DNA of 64,000 nucleotides from Arthrobacter koreensis. GTDB taxonomy: Bacteria > Actinomycetota > Actinomycetes > Actinomycetales > Micrococcaceae. The DNA is taken from positions 372,001-436,000 of the forward strand of contig NZ_WACG01000002.1 of the NCBI RefSeq assembly GCF_009193255.1. Direction: 5' to 3'. Shown here in pieces: positions 17,716-25,991 of this stretch (position 1 is the first letter of the stretch; each line of letters starts with the position of its first letter). The notes under the pieces are model-generated. The model was given only the letters and a program-made list of their open reading frames with translations, had not been told where the DNA came from and did no database searches. The translations under genes were made by a program, and so were the position numbers.

Positions 17716-19070
17716 TGTCGAAGCTCAACGACACCGTAGTAAACGCAGCCGAGAACGTCGCTGAAACCGTAGCCGAAAAGGTCAGCAACGCAGTGGAAGG
17801 CGTCAAGGCGCGCATCGGGGCTCCCTCGGGAGACCGCCGTGTCCGCATCGACGGGTTCACCGAGGAAGGCGAAAACCTTTCCCCGCTGAACGACGCTTCC
17901 CCCGTCCTGGGCGGCGACAGCAGCAAGTCCCACAGCCACGGCGCCGGGGCGGGCATTCCGGACAGCTCCCGTGCCGGGCGCCCCACCTCCTTCAGGCGGG
18001 CGGACTTCGGCAAGCTCACCGGCCGTGAAGAGGACTGGCGGTTCACGCCGCTGAAGCGCCTGCGCGGCCTGCACACCCAGGACCTCACCGGCACGGCCCC
18101 CGAGGTTGCCGTCGTAGCTCCCGAAGGCATCACCGTGGCGGGAATCGGCCGTGACGATGCACGGATTGGTACCGCCGGCATCCCGGAGGACCTGGTTGCC
18201 GCGGCAGCCTGGGAAGCCTTCACCGAAGCAACACTCGTCAGCATCCCGAAGGACACCCAGGCCGACGGCACGGTGACGCTGTCCATCACCGGTGCCGGGA
18301 CCGAGCCTGCAGCCCAGCACATTGTCATTGAGGCCGGCGCCTTCTCCAAGGCCGTCGTCGTACTGGACCACAAGGGTTCCGCCACGCTGTCCCAGAACGT
18401 TGAGATCCTCGTCGGCGACGGCGCTGAACTCACCGTCATCACCGTCCAGGACTGGGACGACGACGCCGTGCACGCCTCCGCCCAGTACGCCCGGATTGGC
18501 CGCGACGCCCGCTTCAAGCACGTCGCCGTCAGCCTCGGCGGAGACCTGGTGCGCGTCACCCCGTCCTCGAAGTTCACTGCTCCCGGCGGCGACGTCGAGA
18601 TGTACGGCCTGTACTACGCCGACGCCGGCCAGCACCTGGAACAGCGCCTGTTCGTTGACCACGCTGTTGCCAACTGCAAGTCCCGCGTGATGTACAAGGG
18701 TGCGCTGCAGGGCAAGGACGCGCACACCGTATGGGTTGGCGACGTGCTGATCCGCAAGGAAGCCGAAGGAACCGACACCTACGAGGTGAACCGGAACCTG
18801 CTGCTGACCGACGGCGGCCGTGCCGACTCCGTGCCGAACCTCGAAATCGAAACCGGCCTCATTGAAGGTGCCGGCCACGCCAGCGCCACCGGCCGTTTCG
18901 ACGACGAGCACCTGTTCTACCTGATGGCCCGGGGCATCCCCGAGGACGTTGCCCGCCGCCTTGTGGTGCGCGGCTTCCTGAACGAAATCATCCAGCAGAT
19001 CAAGGTTCCGGAACTGGAAGAGCGCCTGACCGCCGCCGTCGAGCGTGAGCTCGCCGTCGTCGAGGCCTAG
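17715..19070 (+). CDS. sufD: Fe-S cluster assembly protein SufD
   Basis: Partner of SufB in the SufBC2D scaffold. The 451-residue product starts at the TAATG overlap with sufB. The conserved core begins near residue 100 (REEDWRFTPLKRLRG) and ends with FYLMARGIPEDVARRLVVRG, as in the family. The first 33 residues form a predicted amphipathic helix rich in Ala, Val, Glu and Lys, followed by a linker with Ser/Gly/His. This N-terminal region makes the protein longer than the roughly 400-residue SufD I know from the family. Confidence 0.95.
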   Translation: MSKLNDTVVNAAENVAETVAEKVSNAVEGVKARIGAPSGDRRVRIDGFTEEGENLSPLNDASPVLGGDSSKSHSHGAGAGIPDSSRAGRPTSFRRADFGKLTGREEDWRFTPLKRLRGLHTQDLTGTAPEVAVVAPEGITVAGIGRDDARIGTAGIPEDLVAAAAWEAFTEATLVSIPKDTQADGTVTLSITGAGTEPAAQHIVIEAGAFSKAVVVLDHKGSATLSQNVEILVGDGAELTVITVQDWDDDAVHASAQYARIGRDARFKHVAVSLGGDLVRVTPSSKFTAPGGDVEMYGLYYADAGQHLEQRLFVDHAVANCKSRVMYKGALQGKDAHTVWVGDVLIRKEAEGTDTYEVNRNLLLTDGGRADSVPNLEIETGLIEGAGHASATGRFDDEHLFYLMARGIPEDVARRLVVRGFLNEIIQQIKVPELEERLTAAVERELAVVEA

Positions 19071-19134
19071 GCCCTTTCTTCCACCCAACCTGCAGACCGC
19101 ACCGCACGCGTGCAAAGAGAAAGCGAAACTACGC

Positions 19135-19905
19135 ATGTCCACTCTTGAAATCAAGGACCTTCACGTCAGCATTGAGACCGAACAGGGTGTCAAGAAGCAG
19201 ATCCTGAAGGGTGTCAGCCTGACCATCAACACGGGCGAGACCCACGCCATCATGGGCCCCAACGGCTCCGGCAAGTCCACCCTGGCCTCCACCATCGCAG
19301 GCCACCCGCGGTACACCGTTGACAGCGGTTCCATCACCCTGGACGGCGAAGACGTCCTGGAGATGAGCGTTGACGAACGCGCCCGTGCCGGCCTGTTCCT
19401 GGCCATGCAGTACCCGGTTGAGGTTCCGGGTGTCACCATGACGAACTTCCTGCGCACCGCCAAGACCGCGATCGACGGCGAAGCACCGTCCCTGCGCCAC
19501 TGGACCAAGGACGTCAAGAACGCCATGTCCCAGCTGCGCATCGACGCGGACTTTGCCCAGCGCAATGTCAACGAAGGCTTCTCCGGCGGTGAGAAGAAGC
19601 GCGTGGAGATCCTGCAGCTCGAGCTCTTCCACCCGAAGTTCGCCATCCTGGACGAGACCGACTCCGGCCTGGACGTTGACGCCCTGAAGGTTGTTTCCGA
19701 AGGCGTCAACCGCGAGCACGAGGCCGGCAACATGGGTACCCTGCTGATTACGCACTACACGCGGATCCTGCGCTACATCAAGCCGGACTTCGTGCACGTG
19801 TTCGTTGACGGCCGGATCGCCGAACAGGGCGGCCCCGAGCTCGCCGACCGCCTTGAAGAAGAAGGCTACGACCGGTTCACCAAGACCGGCGCAGTCAGCG
19901 CCTGA
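19135..19905 (+). CDS. sufC: Fe-S cluster assembly ATPase SufC
   Basis: ATPase of the SufBC2D scaffold. The 256-residue product from the ATG at 19135 contains Walker A MGPNGSGKSTLASTIAG near residue 37, the SufC-specific signature FSGGEKKRVEILQ near residue 147, and Walker B FAILDETDSGLDVDALK near residue 168. An open frame upstream to 19045 is not needed. It follows sufD after 64 bp and precedes sufT by 35 bp. Confidence 0.97.
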   Translation: MSTLEIKDLHVSIETEQGVKKQILKGVSLTINTGETHAIMGPNGSGKSTLASTIAGHPRYTVDSGSITLDGEDVLEMSVDERARAGLFLAMQYPVEVPGVTMTNFLRTAKTAIDGEAPSLRHWTKDVKNAMSQLRIDADFAQRNVNEGFSGGEKKRVEILQLELFHPKFAILDETDSGLDVDALKVVSEGVNREHEAGNMGTLLITHYTRILRYIKPDFVHVFVDGRIAEQGGPELADRLEEEGYDRFTKTGAVSA

Positions 19906-19940
19906 GCACACCAGGCACGCCGGAACACGAGGAGCAGAAC

Positions 19941-20270
19941 ATGAGCGACGCCAATCTGGCCCAGACGTCCCTGGAGGACGTCGAAGAGGCACTCAAGGAC
20001 GTCATTGACCCCGAGCTGGGGGTGAACATCGTTGATTTGGGCCTGCTCTACGGGCTGAAATACGCCGAGGACGGCGCCCTGCTCATCGATATGACCCTGA
20101 CAACGGCCGCCTGCCCGCTGACCGATGTCCTCGAAGAGCAGACCGCCAAGGCTCTTGACGGCATCGTCGACGACTTCCGGCTGAACTGGGTCTGGATGCC
20201 GCCGTGGGGACCTGAAAAGATCACCGACGACGGCCGCGACCAGATGCGGGCCCTCGGCTTCAACATCTAG
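19941..20270 (+). CDS. sufT: SufT-like metal-sulfur cluster assembly factor (MIP18/DUF59)
   Basis: DUF59 proteins help mature Fe-S proteins. The 109-residue product has the family pattern DVIDPELGVNIVDLGLLYGL near residues 20-39 and TLTTAACPLTDVLEEQ with the conserved Cys58. A GGAGCAGAAC ribosome site precedes the ATG. It closes the SUF operon here; in many actinobacteria sufS and sufU lie between sufC and this gene, but they are absent from this locus. Confidence 0.9.
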   Translation: MSDANLAQTSLEDVEEALKDVIDPELGVNIVDLGLLYGLKYAEDGALLIDMTLTTAACPLTDVLEEQTAKALDGIVDDFRLNWVWMPPWGPEKITDDGRDQMRALGFNI

Positions 20271-20284
20271 CCGGACCCGCCTGC

Positions 20285-20338
20285 AAACGCCGGAAGGGCG
20301 GACACCACCTTTGCGTGGCGTCCGCCCTTCCGGCGTTT
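20285..20338. terminator. bidirectional hairpin terminator between sufT and ecfT
   Basis: AAACGCCGGAAGGGCGGAC (20285-20303) pairs perfectly over 19 bp with its complement at 20320-20338, and the stem continues with CCAC/GTGG inside. It separates the SUF operon from the convergent biotin transporter operon. Confidence 0.85.
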
Positions 20339-20357
20339 AATCGGTTTAGACGGCAGC

Positions 20358-20966
20358 TCAGTCCCGGTCCGGCTCGCCGATGCCGCGAGCCGCCAGCGCA
20401 TCTCCGGTCTGCTGGGCGTAGGCCACCGCACGAATCACCACCGGAACCGCCAGCGCGCGGGGATTGCGTTCGAGCCCCCGCGCCTTCGCCGAATCCCGGA
20501 CATCCGCGGACGAACCCAGCAGGTAGGGAACGCTGCGCAGCATCAGGGCCAGCGCCAGCCCGAACCGTTCCGGATCCGCCCCAAGAACACGCAGCGGCCG
20601 CACCAGCCCCACCACGCCGTCGAGCAGCCGGGGCATCGGGACAGTCAGGACCAGCAGCCGGGCAGCCAGCACGCAAACGAAAATGTTGCCGATTACCGTG
20701 ACCGCCGTCCAGGGCCCGGCCTGCCAGAGCTGGAATCCCCCCAGGACCAGCAGGACAGGCCACATCAGCCGCACCGGCAGCAGGAGCTCACGCAGCAGCC
20801 CGGCTCCGGCGTAGGCGAGCACGGTCAGCAGCGCGCCGGCGCCCGTTGCCAGCGGATGTGCGGCGGCCAGCATGGCCACCGAGCCCAGGACAACGGCGGC
20901 CGACTTCAGCCCCAGCGGCGCCCGGTGGACCAGGCTGCTTCCGGGCCGGTAGGCGCCGAGCTGCAT
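20358..20966 (-). CDS. bioN: energy-coupling factor transporter transmembrane protein (BioN/EcfT)
   Basis: Transmembrane coupling subunit of an ECF vitamin transporter. I start it at the ATG at 20966, 17 bp after the ATPase stop and directly preceded by GAGGAAGAG; the frame extends to 21020 but would overlap the ATPase. The 202-residue product is hydrophobic through its first half and ends with the EcfT coupling motif region, SADVRDSAKARGLERNPRAL, near residues 152-171, which contacts the ATPase. With bioY and the ATPase gene it forms a biotin uptake operon. Confidence 0.88.
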   Translation of the reverse strand: MQLGAYRPGSSLVHRAPLGLKSAAVVLGSVAMLAAAHPLATGAGALLTVLAYAGAGLLRELLLPVRLMWPVLLVLGGFQLWQAGPWTAVTVIGNIFVCVLAARLLVLTVPMPRLLDGVVGLVRPLRVLGADPERFGLALALMLRSVPYLLGSSADVRDSAKARGLERNPRALAVPVVIRAVAYAQQTGDALAARGIGEPDRD

Positions 20967-20982
20967 GCTCTTCCTCACCGTC

Positions 20983-21702
20983 TCACTCCGCCCGCTGCCG
21001 GGTTGGTTTCCCGGCAGCAAGCTGCCGGTACGCCGCTATGCATTCTCCGGGCGGTCCGTCCTGCACGATCCGTCCGGCATCCACCACCAGCACCCGGTCC
21101 GCGTCTGCTGCAAATTCAAGGTCATGGGTGGTGTAGATGACCTGCTGGGGGAGAGCGGCCAGGATGGTCCGCAGCCGCGCGGTGTTCCGCAGGTCCAGCA
21201 GGGTGCTTGGTTCGTCGGCGACGAGGATGGCCGGGTCCGTTGCCAGCACCGCGGCCAGCGCCATCAGCTGCCGTTCACCACCGGAGAGGTCATAGATGCT
21301 GCGGTCGGCCAGGCCCAGCAGCCCGAAGCGTTCCAGGGCACGTTCGGCCGCGGCCCTGCGTTCATCGGCGCTGCGGATGCTGCGCCGCAGCGAGAGTTCA
21401 ACGTCATCGCGCCCCGTGGCCATGACCAGCTGGGAAAGCGGGTCGGTGAACACAAACCCCACCCTCCGCCGCACCAGCGGGCCCCGGCGGGCCGTGTCCG
21501 CACCGTCCACGCTGACGCGACCGCTTGTGGGCAGCAGCAGGCCGTTGACCAGGCGCAGGAGGGTGGATTTGCCAGAGCCGTTGGCGCCGATGACCGCTAT
21601 CCGGGACTCACTCAGGTCCAGGGAGAACGGATGGAGAATGGGCGCGTCTCCGGGATCTGCGTCCGGGGCCCGCACCTCGACGGCGCGGAACTGGACGGTC
21701 AT
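20983..21702 (-). CDS. bioM: energy-coupling factor ABC transporter ATPase (BioM/EcfA)
   Basis: ATP-hydrolysing subunit of the biotin ECF transporter. The 239-residue protein has Walker A VIGANGSGKSTLLRLV near residue 37, signature LSGGERQLMALAAVL near residue 139, and Walker B AILVADEPSTLLDL near residue 159. It overlaps bioY by 4 bp (ATGA). Only one ATPase gene is present, as in BioMNY systems, so it probably works as a homodimer. Confidence 0.9.
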   Translation of the reverse strand: MTVQFRAVEVRAPDADPGDAPILHPFSLDLSESRIAVIGANGSGKSTLLRLVNGLLLPTSGRVSVDGADTARRGPLVRRRVGFVFTDPLSQLVMATGRDDVELSLRRSIRSADERRAAAERALERFGLLGLADRSIYDLSGGERQLMALAAVLATDPAILVADEPSTLLDLRNTARLRTILAALPQQVIYTTHDLEFAADADRVLVVDAGRIVQDGPPGECIAAYRQLAAGKPTRQRAE

Positions 21703-22424
21703 GAGCCGTGTGCCTGCTTCGGCCGCGGCTTGGCCGCCGGCGCGAGCTTCGGGAACGCGGCGAAGACGCTGACGGCCACCGCCGCGGCGGCCAGGTTCTT
21801 CAGCACGTCGCCGGGCCAGAAGGCAATGTCAGCAGTGAGCGCAGCGGGGAAGGAGAGCTTGGCGTTGAGCATGAGCCCGGCGATTCCCAGCGGATGCACC
21901 ACCAGGAAGCTGGTGCCCAGCCCCGCAGTGAACAGCACAGCAAACCGCGCCCGCCGGATTCGGCTCAACAGCACACGGACCAGCAGTCCAACCAGCAGCG
22001 CAGCCAGCGGAAAGGAGAGCAGGTAGCCGGCCGAGGGCCGGGCGAGGACTCCGATTCCGGAGGTGAAGCCGCTGAAGACGGGCAACCCGGCAAGGCCGGC
22101 TGCGACGTAGAGTCCTGCGGCCGCTGCGCCGCGGGCCGGGCCGAGGACCATCCCGGTGAGGATGACCGCCAGTGTCTGCAGCGTGATGGGAACCCCGGCG
22201 GCCAGGGGAATGCCGGGGATCAGCGAGAACGCCGCGATGAGCGCCGCAAAGACCGCTATGTAGGAGAGGTCGGCCGCGCCCCAGCGGGGACGGGGAGACC
22301 CCCGCCGGCCACCATCGTTTGCGCCGGGTTCGGCCTCCCGGTGGCCGGGCAGGCCGGAAGGCGAGGTACCGGAAAGGGACGTGCCGGAAAGAGACGTGGC
22401 AGCGGGATCGGGGTCGGTGGGCAT
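21699..22424 (-). CDS. bioY: biotin transporter substrate-binding protein BioY
   Basis: Membrane protein that captures biotin for the ECF transporter. The core (about residues 50-230) has six hydrophobic segments, with IPGIPLAAGVPITLQTLAVI near residues 68-87 and the BioY family motif GPARGAAAAGLYVAAGLAGLP near 96. The first 48 residues are a hydrophilic extension that includes a Ser/Gly/Thr repeat (TSLSG units) encoded by a 15-bp tandem repeat; the true start could lie further in. No biotin synthesis genes lie nearby. Confidence 0.9.
   Translation of the reverse strand: MPTDPDPAATSLSGTSLSGTSPSGLPGHREAEPGANDGGRRGSPRPRWGAADLSYIAVFAALIAAFSLIPGIPLAAGVPITLQTLAVILTGMVLGPARGAAAAGLYVAAGLAGLPVFSGFTSGIGVLARPSAGYLLSFPLAALLVGLLVRVLLSRIRRARFAVLFTAGLGTSFLVVHPLGIAGLMLNAKLSFPAALTADIAFWPGDVLKNLAAAAVAVSVFAAFPKLAPAAKPRPKQAHGS
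22351..22395. repeat. 15-bp tandem repeat in the 5' end of bioY
   Basis: Three units follow each other: AGGCCGGAAGGCGAG, GTACCGGAAAGGGAC and GTGCCGGAAAGAGAC. On the minus strand they encode the TSLSG-TSLSG-TSPSG stretch of the BioY N-terminal extension. Confidence 0.75.
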
Positions 22425-22642
22425 TCAGGCTCGATTCGTCGGGGTCCTACAGAGTGCGTCCTAAGACTCCGGGGAACTGCCCCGGTATTTCCGAGACTAG
22501 ACCGGCCCCGGCCCCATCTCCTTTGTTGGATTCCTACAATTCTGCTGGAGCCGGTAGACTTGAAAGGCTGCCTTCGCGGATTCCGCGAACTAGACGCGCA
22601 CAACGCGCCCCCAATCCATTTCCTCCGAAAGGTCCCTCCTTA

Positions 22643-24241
22643 GTGATTGCCGTATCTGAACTCGAGCTGCGTGCCGGCGCACGCCTGCTCATGGAAGCGG
22701 TCTCATTCCGTGTGGACAAGGGAGACAAGATCGGGCTGGTGGGCCGCAACGGCGCCGGCAAGACCACGCTGACCAAGGTCCTGGCCGGCGAGACCCTTCC
22801 CGCAGCAGGACATATCAAGCGCACCGGAGACATCGGCTACCTGCCGCAGGATCCACGTACTCCGGACATGGAGCAGCTGGCAAGGGACCGGATCCTCTCC
22901 GCCCGCGGCCTGGACAAGGTCCTCACCGAACTGAAGAAGTGCCAGGATGAGATGGCCAGCGGCGACTCGAAGGTCTCCGAGAAGGCCATGAAGCGCTATG
23001 ACCGGCTCGAAGCGGAGTTCCTGTCCGCCGGCGGTTACGCCGCCGAGTCCGAGGCTGCCACCATCTGTGCGAACCTGGCCCTGCCGGACCGCCTGCTGAA
23101 CCAGCCGCTGAAAACCCTCTCCGGTGGCCAGCGCCGCCGTGTAGAGCTGGCCAGGATCCTGTACTCGGATGCCGAGACCATGCTGCTCGATGAGCCCACC
23201 AACCACCTCGACGCCGATTCAATCGCCTGGCTGCGTGAGTTCCTCAAAAACCACACCGGCGGCCTGATCGTGATCAGCCACGACACCGGGCTGCTCGAGG
23301 CGACCGTCAACAAGGTCTTCAGCCTGGACGCCAACCGCGCCACCATCGACATCTACAACATGGACTGGAAGCGCTACAAGATCCAGCGTGAGACGGACGA
23401 GCGCGCCCGTAAGCGCGAACGGGCCAACACAGAGAAGAAGGCCGGCGCACTGCTGGCGCAGGCCAACAAGATGAAGGCCCGTGCCTCCGGCGCTTCGGCT
23501 GCCCAGAGCATGCTCAAGCGTGTTGACCGGCTGATGAGCGGACTGGACTCGGTGCGCGCCACGGACCGTGTGGCAGCGCTGCGCTTCCCGGATCCCGCAC
23601 CCTGCGGCAAAACGCCCATGATGGCCGAAGGCCTGAGCAAGAGCTACGGCTCGCTGGAAATCTTCACTGACGTTGACCTTGCCATTGACCGCGGTTCCAA
23701 GGTGGTTATCCTGGGCCTGAACGGTGCCGGCAAGACAACGCTGCTGCGCATGCTCGCCGGCGTGGATACCCCTGACACCGGACGCATTATTCCGGGACAC
23801 GGGCTGAAGATCGGCTATTACGCCCAGGAACACGAAACCCTGGACACCGACCGCACCGTGCTGGAGAACATGCGCTCTGCCGCACCGGACATGGACGACG
23901 CAGAGGTGCGCAGCGTGCTCGGTTCCTTCATGTTCAGCGGCGATGACGTGGACAAGCCTGCCGGGGTGCTCTCCGGCGGTGAGAAGACCCGCCTGGCACT
24001 GGCCACGATCGTGGCGTCCTCGGCGAACGTGCTGCTCCTGGATGAACCCACCAACAACCTTGACCCGGCTTCCCGCGAGGAGATCCTGGGTGCCCTGAGC
24101 AACTACTCCGGTGCTGTCGTCATGGTCAGCCACGATGAAGGCGCCGTGGCGGCCCTGAATCCGGAACGCGTTGTCCTCCTGCCCGACGGCGACGAGGACC
24201 ACTGGAACGAGGGTTACCTGGAACTCGTCACGCTGGCCTAG
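22643..24241 (+). CDS. ABC-F family ATPase (translation/antibiotic-resistance type)
   Basis: Soluble protein with two fused ABC domains and no membrane domain; ABC-F proteins act on the ribosome. I start it at the GTG at 22643, preceded by GAAAGG, giving 532 residues; the 108 codons upstream look non-coding. Domain 1 has VGRNGAGKTTLTKVLAG and LSGGQRRRVELARI with DEPTNHLD. A charged linker lies near residues 245-295. Domain 2 has LGLNGAGKTTLLRMLAG and LSGGEKTRLALATI with DEPTNNLD. Function within ABC-F (housekeeping or resistance) cannot be decided. Confidence 0.92.
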   Translation: MIAVSELELRAGARLLMEAVSFRVDKGDKIGLVGRNGAGKTTLTKVLAGETLPAAGHIKRTGDIGYLPQDPRTPDMEQLARDRILSARGLDKVLTELKKCQDEMASGDSKVSEKAMKRYDRLEAEFLSAGGYAAESEAATICANLALPDRLLNQPLKTLSGGQRRRVELARILYSDAETMLLDEPTNHLDADSIAWLREFLKNHTGGLIVISHDTGLLEATVNKVFSLDANRATIDIYNMDWKRYKIQRETDERARKRERANTEKKAGALLAQANKMKARASGASAAQSMLKRVDRLMSGLDSVRATDRVAALRFPDPAPCGKTPMMAEGLSKSYGSLEIFTDVDLAIDRGSKVVILGLNGAGKTTLLRMLAGVDTPDTGRIIPGHGLKIGYYAQEHETLDTDRTVLENMRSAAPDMDDAEVRSVLGSFMFSGDDVDKPAGVLSGGEKTRLALATIVASSANVLLLDEPTNNLDPASREEILGALSNYSGAVVMVSHDEGAVAALNPERVVLLPDGDEDHWNEGYLELVTLA

Positions 24242-24254
24242 CCAGGACCGGGAC

Positions 24255-24297
24255 GCGGAAAGGCCGCCGCCCTCCATGGGGACGGCGGCCTTTCCGC
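24255..24297. terminator. hairpin terminator between the ABC-F gene and the SURF1 operon
   Basis: GCGGAAAGGCCGCCG (24255-24269) pairs perfectly with CGGCGGCCTTTCCGC (24283-24297) around a 13-base loop. It lies between two convergent genes and can serve both. Confidence 0.85.
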
Positions 24298-24317
24298 TTT
24301 CCAGGCAATGCCGAAAC

Positions 24318-25196
24318 CTAGTAACCCTGGGCGTCCAGGATGGCGTCTTCCTCTTCCTCGCCCGTGGTTCCGCGGCGCCTGCGGACGGGCCGGGTGCGGC
24401 GCGGGGCCGGAGCCGCCGAGTGGACCTCATCCTCGTCGTCGAAGTCGTCCGCGTCTTCCTCGCCGGCTTCGATGATGTTCCACGCTTCCTGCCGTGCCGC
24501 GTACCCAAACCCGACAAAGAAGAGCAGGCCAAAGGCATACCACTGCAGGGCATAGGAGAGGTGCGGCCCCTCATCCAGCGCGGGTTTGGGAGATGCCTCG
24601 GGCCGGTCGGCGGGTGCAGGGTCCTCCGAGGACATCAGCCCGTATGCAGCCTGCTCCAGCGGGTACCCGGTCTGATCCTGGTAGGTGGCGAGGTCGATTG
24701 AGGCCAGCTGGCCCTCCGGTGCACCGCGAAGCAGGGTGGGCTCGGCCGGCTTGATCCGGGCGACGACGCTGACCTCGCCCTCCGGTGCTGCCGGCACCTC
24801 ATCCGGCCAGCCTGCCTCATTGTTGCCGATAGCCAGCCAGCCGCGGTTGATGACGACGGCGGTGCCGTCCTGCAGCTTCAGCGGCACCAGCACCTCGTAG
24901 CCGGGGCGTCCGTTCAACGGGCGGTTGCGGACAATCCGCTGGTTGGCCGTGTCATAGGTGCCCGTCAGCTGGACCGGCAGCCATTCCGCTGACGGATCGA
25001 ATTCCTCGAAGTAGCCGGCTGCCTCCTCGAAGGGGACGGGATCTGCCGAGTAGTTCGTTTCAACCCAGCCAATGTCTTCCCGGACAGCGTTGCGGCGGTC
25101 GAGCTGCCACGTGCCCAGGAACGCGCAGACAGCCGCCAGCGCACATACCAGGGCGAACCAGCCCAGCCACCGGCTGGAAAGGAGGAACTTGTACAT
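24318..25196 (-). CDS. SURF1 family cytochrome oxidase biogenesis protein
   Basis: SURF1 proteins help assemble cytochrome c oxidase in the membrane, probably at the heme A insertion step. The 292-residue product has a membrane segment near residues 11-30, the SURF1 region with RNRPLNGRPGYEVLVPL and AVVINRGWLAIG, and a second membrane segment near residues 214-230. The last 55 residues are a charged tail of acidic clusters and Arg repeats. Its ATG directly follows the stop of the small upstream gene with no gap. Confidence 0.92.
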   Translation of the reverse strand: MYKFLLSSRWLGWFALVCALAAVCAFLGTWQLDRRNAVREDIGWVETNYSADPVPFEEAAGYFEEFDPSAEWLPVQLTGTYDTANQRIVRNRPLNGRPGYEVLVPLKLQDGTAVVINRGWLAIGNNEAGWPDEVPAAPEGEVSVVARIKPAEPTLLRGAPEGQLASIDLATYQDQTGYPLEQAAYGLMSSEDPAPADRPEASPKPALDEGPHLSYALQWYAFGLLFFVGFGYAARQEAWNIIEAGEEDADDFDDEDEVHSAAPAPRRTRPVRRRRGTTGEEEEDAILDAQGY

Positions 25197-25454
25197 CTAC
25201 TGGGTGTCGCTTTCGGTTCCGGCGCTGCCGGCAAGGGGCAGCGTTTCCTTCCACAGGGAGCGGACCTGGAGATACTCTTCGAGCCAGCCACGGTGGTCGC
25301 CGCAGGCCAGCCAGATCTTCCGCCGTTCAGGTGTGTGGATTTTGGGGTTGTTCCACAGCAGCTGCCACTCGGCGTCCACACGGCATCCCTTGCGGGAACA
25401 CCGAGCACGGTCTTCTGCGCCGGCACCGCCGGATAACTGGTCAAGCAGGTTCAT
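25197..25454 (-). CDS. small conserved protein with Cys/His pairs, SURF1-associated
   Basis: An 85-residue protein I cannot assign to a known function. It carries C19-x4-C24 and C51-x2-H54, which suggest a zinc-binding site, and tryptophans around the motif. It overlaps the DUF3099 gene by 4 bp (ATGA) and abuts SURF1, so all three are probably made together. Relatives next to SURF1 in Arthrobacter-like genomes are sometimes labelled acetone carboxylase, which the sequence does not support. Confidence 0.8.
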   Translation of the reverse strand: MNLLDQLSGGAGAEDRARCSRKGCRVDAEWQLLWNNPKIHTPERRKIWLACGDHRGWLEEYLQVRSLWKETLPLAGSAGTESDTQ

Positions 25455-25846
25455 GCGTTCGGTGCCTGGGTTCCTTGGCCGGATGGGCCGTCGTCGTCAA
25501 TAATTTCACCGCTGAGTACCGTGGTGTCCGGGGAGTCCGGAGCGTCAGAGACATGGGCTTCGAGCTGCTGCGGGGCGGCGGCCTCGTAAGGGGAGTCTCC
25601 GCCAATGTTGCTGCTGTCGCTGCCGCCGTTGGCAATCACGACGGCGAACCAGGGCAGCACGACGGCTCCCACCACCACCACCCACAGCATCCAGCCGTGG
25701 ACAAAGAACAGCAGGAACAGACACACCATGCGGATGCTCATGGACACCGTGTATTTGACCATGCGCGCGTGCATCTCATCGGTATGCGCGGAACGGGCGT
25801 CCGTAATCCGCGGGATGCGGGCACCGCGGCGGGTTAGCTTACTCAT
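25451..25846 (-). CDS. DUF3099 domain membrane protein
   Basis: A 131-residue protein of unknown function with two hydrophobic segments (about residues 35-50 and 54-72) after a basic N-terminus containing RIPRITDARSAHTDEM. This pattern matches the actinobacterial DUF3099 family. The C-terminal third is acidic and probably cytosolic. It is the first gene of the three-gene SURF1 operon and is divergent from fabG. Confidence 0.85.
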   Translation of the reverse strand: MSKLTRRGARIPRITDARSAHTDEMHARMVKYTVSMSIRMVCLFLLFFVHGWMLWVVVVGAVVLPWFAVVIANGGSDSSNIGGDSPYEAAAPQQLEAHVSDAPDSPDTTVLSGEIIDDDGPSGQGTQAPNA

Positions 25847-25991
25847 CCCTGGTTCATCGCAGAATCGTCACTTGGTTATCACTCTCCAAACAGGTTTCCC
25901 CATTGTCTCACTGCTGCCGGGGAACTTGTAGTTGCCTTCGGCGCCGATAGGATCGGAGCTGATGCCCCGCACCCACACGTAAGGATTTCTT

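Noticed and set aside
22319-22642. N-terminal 108-residue extension of the ABC-F protein.
   Set aside because: It covers the divergent promoter region and part of bioY, with Arg/Pro-rich composition; the GTG at 22643 with GAAAGG fits the family start.
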